From assembly GCA_019916065.1 (NCBI GenBank), contig JAINTL010000106.1, positions 62,001 through 126,000 on the forward strand: a stretch of 64,000 nucleotides of DNA, written 5' to 3'. Position 1 is the first letter of the stretch; every line of letters begins with the position of its first letter. The notes below the pieces were generated by a model. That model had not been told where the DNA came from. It saw only the letters and a list, made by a program, of their open reading frames with translations, and made no database searches. Origin of the DNA: Vitellaria paradoxa. Lineage: Eukaryota > Streptophyta > Magnoliopsida > Ericales > Sapotaceae. The translations under genes and the position numbers were made by a program. Below are positions 57,609 through 64,000 of the stretch, one piece after another.

Positions 57609-58672
57609 ATTATACTTAAATGATTTTTTCAAACCAAAAAAAAAAAACTTATTTAAGGCACATTAGGTAATATTTTATTTAATTATTTTTTTAATTTTTT
57701 TAGTTTCAAGTATCTTTGAAATAAAAATAAAAAACATGTTTCGTGATATAATTTTATTTACATAATAATTTTATTTAAATAATATATATAAGTTTATTGA
57801 AAATTATAAAATTAATTAAATACAATAACATGTATTTAAAATTTATTTGATTAATTATTTTAATAAAATATATTTAAATTAATTAATTTAATGTTATAAA
57901 ATATTTATTTTTAATAATAATTAGTTCTAGTAAAAATATATTACTAAATAAAATAATTTAATAATAAATTGTTATTAGATTTAATAAAATTAATATAATT
58001 TAATAAAATACTTTAATAAAGTAAACTATTTTAAAAATTATTACTATTTTAGTAGTATTTTAAATTTTAATAAAAATAAATATAAACCATTTTATAATAT
58101 TTATTATTTTAATAATAGTTTAAATTTTAAGAAAAATATATATTTTAATATGTTCTAATTATTAATTTTTATTTTTTAAAAAATAAATATTTTAATATGT
58201 AATTATTATTAATTTTAATTTTACTAAAATAAATTATTTTAGTACATAATTACTATTTTTAATAAATAATTTTTATTTAATAAAATAAATCATTTTAATC
58301 ATAAATTATTATTTTAACTTTAATAAAATAAATTATTATAATTTCAATAAAATAAAAACGTTAGAAGAGAGAGTGATTTTGGACTGTGCGTCTAGAGAAA
58401 ATGTGTAAAAGATGGGCCAGGGGCATAATTATTTTTAGAATAAAATTTTAACGAAATAAGTAGCAAAACTAACAAAGAGGGCCCGGCTAGTAATATTTCA
58501 AAATAAAGGGAATTGTAAATTTTTAATGTTAAGGATATTTGTACAATTATCTAAATGTTGAGAAGATTTAGGCGTAATTTATTCTAAAATATATTATATA
58601 AGTTGAGTATCTTTCAAATCTAGGGAGCCATGACCATCCCTTAGTCCTACATAAGCCCCGTCCTTGGCTTGA

Positions 58673-60031
58673 CCGATGTAATAATGATAATTTCAGCTCT
58701 AGACATGATTTGTAATTAATAATTTTATTTTATTTTTTAAAATAAAAAAAATGCTATATAATTACAATTTATCGTCAATCTAAGTTTTGACTACTACTTT
58801 GTGTGACTTAATAATCACATTAAAGTAAATGACCAACATCATTTAATGTTACACAAAGTTTAGAGTTGAAATTACATTACTGATGTTGTTTCAATGGAGG
58901 GGGGTGGGGGTGGAAGGATCAGGCAGCTCTTCTTTTTTGTGTCTGCGGGCATACGCAGAAATGGCACTGGGGTGGAGCAGGGGATCCTTTCTCCAATACC
59001 ATCCACTAAATAATTTCCTTTTTAGCAATTAATGGGTTTTAATTTCCGTTCTCTACCCGCTTGGCCTAACCGTTAAGATAAACAATATATATTTTGTTAT
59101 TTTATTTTTAAGAACGTAACAACAAATAAAACATAAAAACAAAAGAATAAAAAATAAAAATATCAATATATAAATTAGTAAAATAATAAAACAAAAACAT
59201 TCCAACATTAATACTTCAACTACTCAATACACAAAGTGCTATTAGTAAGGATATTTTATAATATTAAATTTAATCTGGACTTGTCCTACTCAACTTGTCC
59301 CGTCCCGCGTCACTCCAAATCCTGTGGGTTTTAAGATTTGTTTAGGAATGAAAAAATTATATGTTTTTCTTTAACTTTTTTTTCGTCCTATTAACATTTT
59401 TCATCAATTTTTTATCTGCTTTTTTTTTTGTTTGTTTGATAACTTTTAAACATATTATTATAATAACAAAAAGTAGAAGAAACTGAAAATTTACAAAACG
59501 GGTTAGAAAACTATTTTTCTATTAAAATCAATATTTTCTATATATACGTGAATTTTTTTCATTTGAAAGCATTCTTTTTTTGTAATTTTTTATTGATACG
59601 GATAAATATCTAGTATTCTCAAGACTTTATAACACGTTATATTATAAATATGTCAAATTATACATATATGAGTACTTTCTTCACCCAAGCAAAATGAGAT
59701 GAGAGTAATTCACCGTGTTTTGGTGTAGCTCGCCTAGTCTTTCATTGATTTGCCCATATCACTACCAGTCTATCATAGTTAACATACTTAAGCTTCCTTC
59801 CTCTAGTTTGTAAGAAAATATTTGGTATAACCAACAAACCAACTGTGGTAATTAGTAGCACAACTTTTCCAAGGTACTGCTGGTTTTGCCAATGTTATAC
59901 TAAAATTTAGTCATTGAATATTTAGGTTTTGTTTATTTTAATGTCAAATACTTTTCAAAATGTTTGTGTAAAATTACATTAAAAATGTAAATAATATGTT
60001 TGATATTGTAAGAATAAAATTATTTTTTACA
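58673..60031. other. AT-rich non-coding DNA
   Basis: A G-rich island (GGAGGGGGGTGGGGGTGG) lies at about 58897-58914. No gene is recognised. Confidence 0.5.
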
Positions 60032-60036
60032 AAGTA

Positions 60037-61930
60037 TGTAATAACCCAGATTTTTTTTAATTTGGATATTGTTATTTGATAAATTTAGTTTGCTATTTAA
60101 ATTTAATGGTTTGAAATTTTTGGATTTCTATTTAAAAAGATTAATTTTGGGTTATATTTGAAAAGATTTTAAAATTTTAGGGAAGGGGTGTAATTTTTCT
60201 AATCCTATGGGGAGTAGGTAATAATTTATTTTGTTAAAATTAAATTCTGCTATTTAAATATATATACTGCAGTATTTATAAAAAAAAAATTAGAAACCCT
60301 AAGAGAGAAGAAGAGAGACCAAGAGAGAGAGGAGCAAGAAGAGGTACGGCGCTGAAACAGTGAAGGAGAAGAAGTTAATTTGCCGGATTTAATAGGTAAG
60401 GGGACCGAATCCTTCTATTGTCTGTATTTATAAAATATATATATAATATATATACGAAAATTATTTGTTTGGAAATTTGACTGTTCGCTGATTTGGGAAA
60501 TTATGTGTACTGAAGATACGTAAGCATGTATGCTGTGTAGAATTGTGTGTTGATTTATTTAATTACACGTTTGACTTTTGTGATTTCGTTGGGCGCGAGG
60601 GGGCAATTGAATTGCCTGACAGGGAGTTTTGATTCTTCAAGTGTATATATATATATAAGTAAGAGAAGTTATATATATATTAATATGATAATTATTTATT
60701 TTATTCACTTTTGTCTTCTAGTGACCTCGTTAGGCGTGAGGTTCAATTGTTAGTCTGATTAATACATTGCCAGGAAGCCTTAGGAATCTTATATACATAT
60801 ATACATAACCAATGTGTATATATATAAGCACAAAAAGACAAAAAAAAAATCATGACTTGTTGTATTATTAACATATATTTATTATATATGGATATATGCA
60901 TTAATCATAAGATTGCTGGATGTTTACTTTGAAAATATATTTTTTAATTTTGTTAGCCTACTTGAGTGAAACGTCCAGCACATGAGTGACTTGCTTTGAA
61001 AACCTAATTGCTTTGAAAAGTAATGATTAATGATTTTATATTATTTTCTATGAATTCCTTCACGTGAATGAATTGGATGTGTGACTAATTTGATGGCCAA
61101 CAGTTAAAGTATTAATTGCATACTTAGGTATTCTGGATATTAACCGTAGGATCGTTTGTGTAATAGGATTAAAGTTGTGTTAATTATGTGTCGGGAAATT
61201 TATGGTTAATGAGGTTTTTAAATTTAATTAAAGAGAAGTTTATATAATGTGAATTCAAGGTAAAATTCGATTTTTTGTGTTTTGTTTAGGTTGAGGGGTA
61301 CTGAAAATATAGGGTATACATACCCAAGGGTTGAAAATCTCGAAACTCGCGCGGGGTTGGTTATCGATTCTAGTAGGCTAGTAACCTACGAACGAGCAGA
61401 TGCCTAAGGGTGACATATTATATTCCTAACATTTCGGTCTAGGAAGCAGACACCGAAGAATGGTGTATATTAGTTGGGTCTTATTTTTACGAGACAACTA
61501 AGCAGACATCGAAGGAAGATGTATATTGGTTGGGTCCTATTTCTACGGGACAATCAAGTAGCAGTACCATGAAATCGAATTGTTTTTGATGTGTGATGTG
61601 GTGCTAAAATGAAATTAATTATAATAAAGATAAATTGATAAATTAATTTAATATTTTCTTGAGTTTGCTATCTGTGCATGATTGTTTCACTTAGTAACAT
61701 GCTAGGACATCATTGCAATTTATATTATTACTAGGATTCCGAGCACACGTGGTATTAGTGCTCATCCCCTTACAGCTTGCAATGCAGGTAACGAATTTGA
61801 GACACATACTGAACCTTCTGAGCATAGGAATTAAAGTTTTATTTATTATTTTTTTTATGTAATTGTTTTAGACATCTAGGAAATTATTTTTGAGTGGATT
61901 GTGACAAACCTCTGTTTTGAGGTGAATGTT

Positions 61931-61963
<33 letters not shown>

Positions 61964-62173
61964 GATTGGTTGGGTTTAGTTTTGGAGCTTTGTTTGCCTA
62001 GTGAATTAACTGAGACGTTTATTTAAATTTAAAGTTTAGTTTTAATTATTTTATTTTCTTTGCTCCATAGTATGTGTATATGGTTCTGATGTGGAACAGG
62101 AAAGTTAGCTAATGAACGGTGTAATATGTATTATTTGTTCGCGTACTCGGGTTGTGAAACCCGGGGCGTGACA
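60037..62173 (-). repeat. Solo LTR, 2137 bp, minus orientation, with 5-bp target duplication
   Basis: On the plus strand it runs from TGTAATAACCC to CCCGGGGCGTGACA, the reverse complement of the 35821-37858 LTR. The duplication AAGTA lies at 60032-60036 and 62174-62178. It has a T run of 28 (61933-61960) at the place where the other copy has its A run. Two units of the 56-bp repeat lie at about 61430-61570. Confidence 0.9.
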
Positions 62174-62178
62174 AAGTA

Positions 62179-64000
62179 TTTTACATTCAAACAAGTAAAG
62201 TTAATAAATAGAATCTTGAATTCATTTGTTTTGTTTAGTGTAAATTATAGTAAGATGTTTGATAGAAATTAAATTGTACATGGCATAATTCTTTAAAATA
62301 TTTAAGAATGCTTTTTTAACTTTTTCTTTTTAAACAGATCCTTTCATTTTTATCATTTATATTATAGATTAATTTATTTGGGATATTTTAGGAATGCTTA
62401 TCACTTTTATAAAAAGATAAAAAAATAAATTAGCACACCTCTAATTTAACTGTTCAGGATAGACATTATAAGAATGTGGAAACTAAAATAAATAAATAAA
62501 ATTCAATCCAAATTTAATTCACCTTGAGTTATAATCATAAAAATATTCAAAATCATTACTTATTCGCATATAAAATAATATTTGATTATGTCACCATCAA
62601 TTTATCAATAACGTAATCCGCTTTAACACTATTTCCAATGACTATATCCAAGGTCTAAACGGTTAAAATAAATACTATAATCGTATTTATATCTCTCAAA
62701 ATAATGACATCATAAATGTAAACAGTAAACCCACATTTGGGTCACACAATTTATAATATTAATAATTCAATTCTCAGTTAAAAAAAATAAACACAATTAT
62801 TATTATGCATAATTAAGACCAAACTTAACTACTCAAGCATAAACTGCCTGCGTATCCTATTTCAGAAATCATGTCACTCTAGTTCTTAATTTATATTTTT
62901 TATTTTATAACCAAACTCATAATTAATCGGATAAACCATATATCTCATCAATCAATATCACTGTCATGTATATCAGCATTTTAATATAAAAGAATACAAA
63001 TGTAATCTCATACAGTGGTATGTGATAGAATGCAATGTCAATGCATATTTTAGTCTCTATCTACCCTTAACCTTATTCTGGGATGGATGATACCTAACAA
63101 AGCATGCGAGGTCATCAACTACATCGTTTATACTTACAGGAAATGTCTATCTCAATATATATATATATAAACCGAGTGGGAAACCGTGTTACACTCCCAC
63201 TGATGTAAGACTTAAGGGAAACCAAGTTACACCCCCTAACCCTTTTGCTAGGGAATTAAGTTACACACCTAGTCAAGTATCTGCTTAGTTCAAGTAAGGT
63301 CCAACTGTAATCTGGAGAGAATATCTCATAATTAACATCCCAACTCCAAATAACAAAGTTCTACTCATAAATATTGACTAGGAATCATATAGTATTTTCA
63401 AAATCTCATTTTATCATTTTTCTCAAAATCAAGAATCCCGTCTGTATGTATAACACGTGCCTTGGCACGTCACAACATAAATATGGTACTCTTAGCCAAT
63501 CAAATATCACAATATCAAACTGGATGATACAACCCCAGCCCCATGCACACGATATGCTCAATCATATAAATAAATATTATTTTAATATAAACACGCATTC
63601 TCATTATGCTTGATGATGATTTAGGGTTTATTTTATCTTTAAAAATCAATAATAATCAAGTTTAGGCACAAAAAATATATTTCGAAATCAATTGCGACAT
63701 TTTTTGATATTCCGCCATACTAAGCTGCGGTCTGGACACCCTATCTAGCCAGTTCAGATACCCTTGATCCAGATACCCTTTCTACTGGTCTAGACACCAG
63801 AGACCAGTGCCCAATTCATGGTTTTGTTTTCAATGAAAGCTAACTCCAAATCTTCCCCAAGTCACCCATCCAAGCCACAATCTCAACAATAATTCATATA
63901 TAAACATTTAAACACTTAAATCACATATTTTTACAACATTTAATCAAATAATAACTTAAATATATACAAGATCTTCATATTTATATGCATATATATATAT
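62179..64000. other. AT-rich DNA, probable LTR-type repeat running off the right edge
   Basis: The segment 63170-63300 has repeated GTTACAC phrases, and 63720-63800 has repeated CAGATACCCTT and GGTCTGGACACC/GGTCTAGACACC phrases, like LTR repeats. No coding domain or terminus is visible, so class and orientation are open. Confidence 0.35.

Larger units (their letters stand above)
55633..58672. other. Possible ~3-kb transposon with degenerate inverted ends
   Basis: The left text GGGACGGAGCTAAG (about 55638) and the right text TAAGCCCCGTCCTTGG (about 58653) are roughly inverted, like the GGACGGAGC / GCCCCGTCC ends of widespread plant repeats. The interior has a minus-strand open region at 56393-56867, a SINE at 57436 and a ~700-bp stretch of nearly pure A/T (57640-58350). 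No target duplication was found, so this is tentative. Confidence 0.3.

Noticed and set aside
59050..59085. Second SINE head (CTTGGCCTAACCGTTAAGAT)
   Set aside because: Only an A-box-like phrase is present. There is no B box, tail or target duplication.
1..64000. CRISPR array, bacterial operons, tRNA genes
   Set aside because: Looked for and not found. Tandem repeats present are plant satellite-like or LTR-internal, and no cloverleaf-like segment with intact A and B boxes was seen apart from the SINE.

Overview
This is a transposon-rich window of plant nuclear DNA, almost certainly from a eudicot. It holds a Tat-lineage Ty3 retrotransposon, a FAR1-type Mutator-like element, a CACTA element, a 5S-derived repeat and a Cf/RLP-type leucine-rich-repeat receptor gene, all set in long AT-rich non-coding DNA. 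I see no intact cellular gene. Every recognisable coding region carries stops or frameshifts. I cannot name the species.

Layout. 1-10156: a Tat/Retand-like Ty3 element whose 5' end lies outside the window: gag-protease, pol with a second RNase H, a ~113-bp tandem array, an intron-containing antisense gene (aORF), polypurine tract and a 905-bp 3' LTR rich in G-boxes. 10165-10640: a LINE reverse-transcriptase remnant. 11107-12029: a foldback (long-TIR) Mutator-like element with a 9-bp target duplication. 13815-17995: the first copy of a ~3-kb duplicated block (second copy 50036-52970). It is split by a non-autonomous CACTA element (14482-15649) that is absent from the second copy. About 18-32 kb: remnants of a second Tat-type element, with an antisense Transposase_32-like ORF at 27.3-29.1 kb and an LTR-like block at 30.4-32.0 kb. 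This ORF is interrupted by a 6969-bp Mutator-like element (20280-27248) with perfect 9-bp target duplications. That element has a broken FAR1-type transposase and an antisense exon resembling the SRP receptor beta subunit. 33.7 kb: 5S rRNA-derived TRIM. 34.7-35.3 kb and 44.5-47.4 kb: a receptor-like-protein (RLP) relic and a nearly full-length RLP pseudogene, the latter preceded by partial duplications of its upstream region. 35821-37858 (+) and 60037-62173 (-): two ~2-kb solo LTRs of one family in opposite orientation, each with a perfect 5-bp target duplication. 49281: a Harbinger-type MITE. 52983-53925: a Copia-type LTR with its polypurine tract. 57436: a SINE with a 15-bp target duplication.

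Together these show nested transposition: a Mutator-like element inside a Tat element, a CACTA element inside a duplicated block, and a SINE inside another repeat. The only probable host gene family is the RLP group, and both members seen here are broken. The features of most interest are the gene fragment captured by the Mutator-like element, the two antisense aORFs, and the three cases in which a target duplication or a paralogous empty site proves an insertion. Boundaries rest on reading the sequence by eye; no alignment or database search was run.
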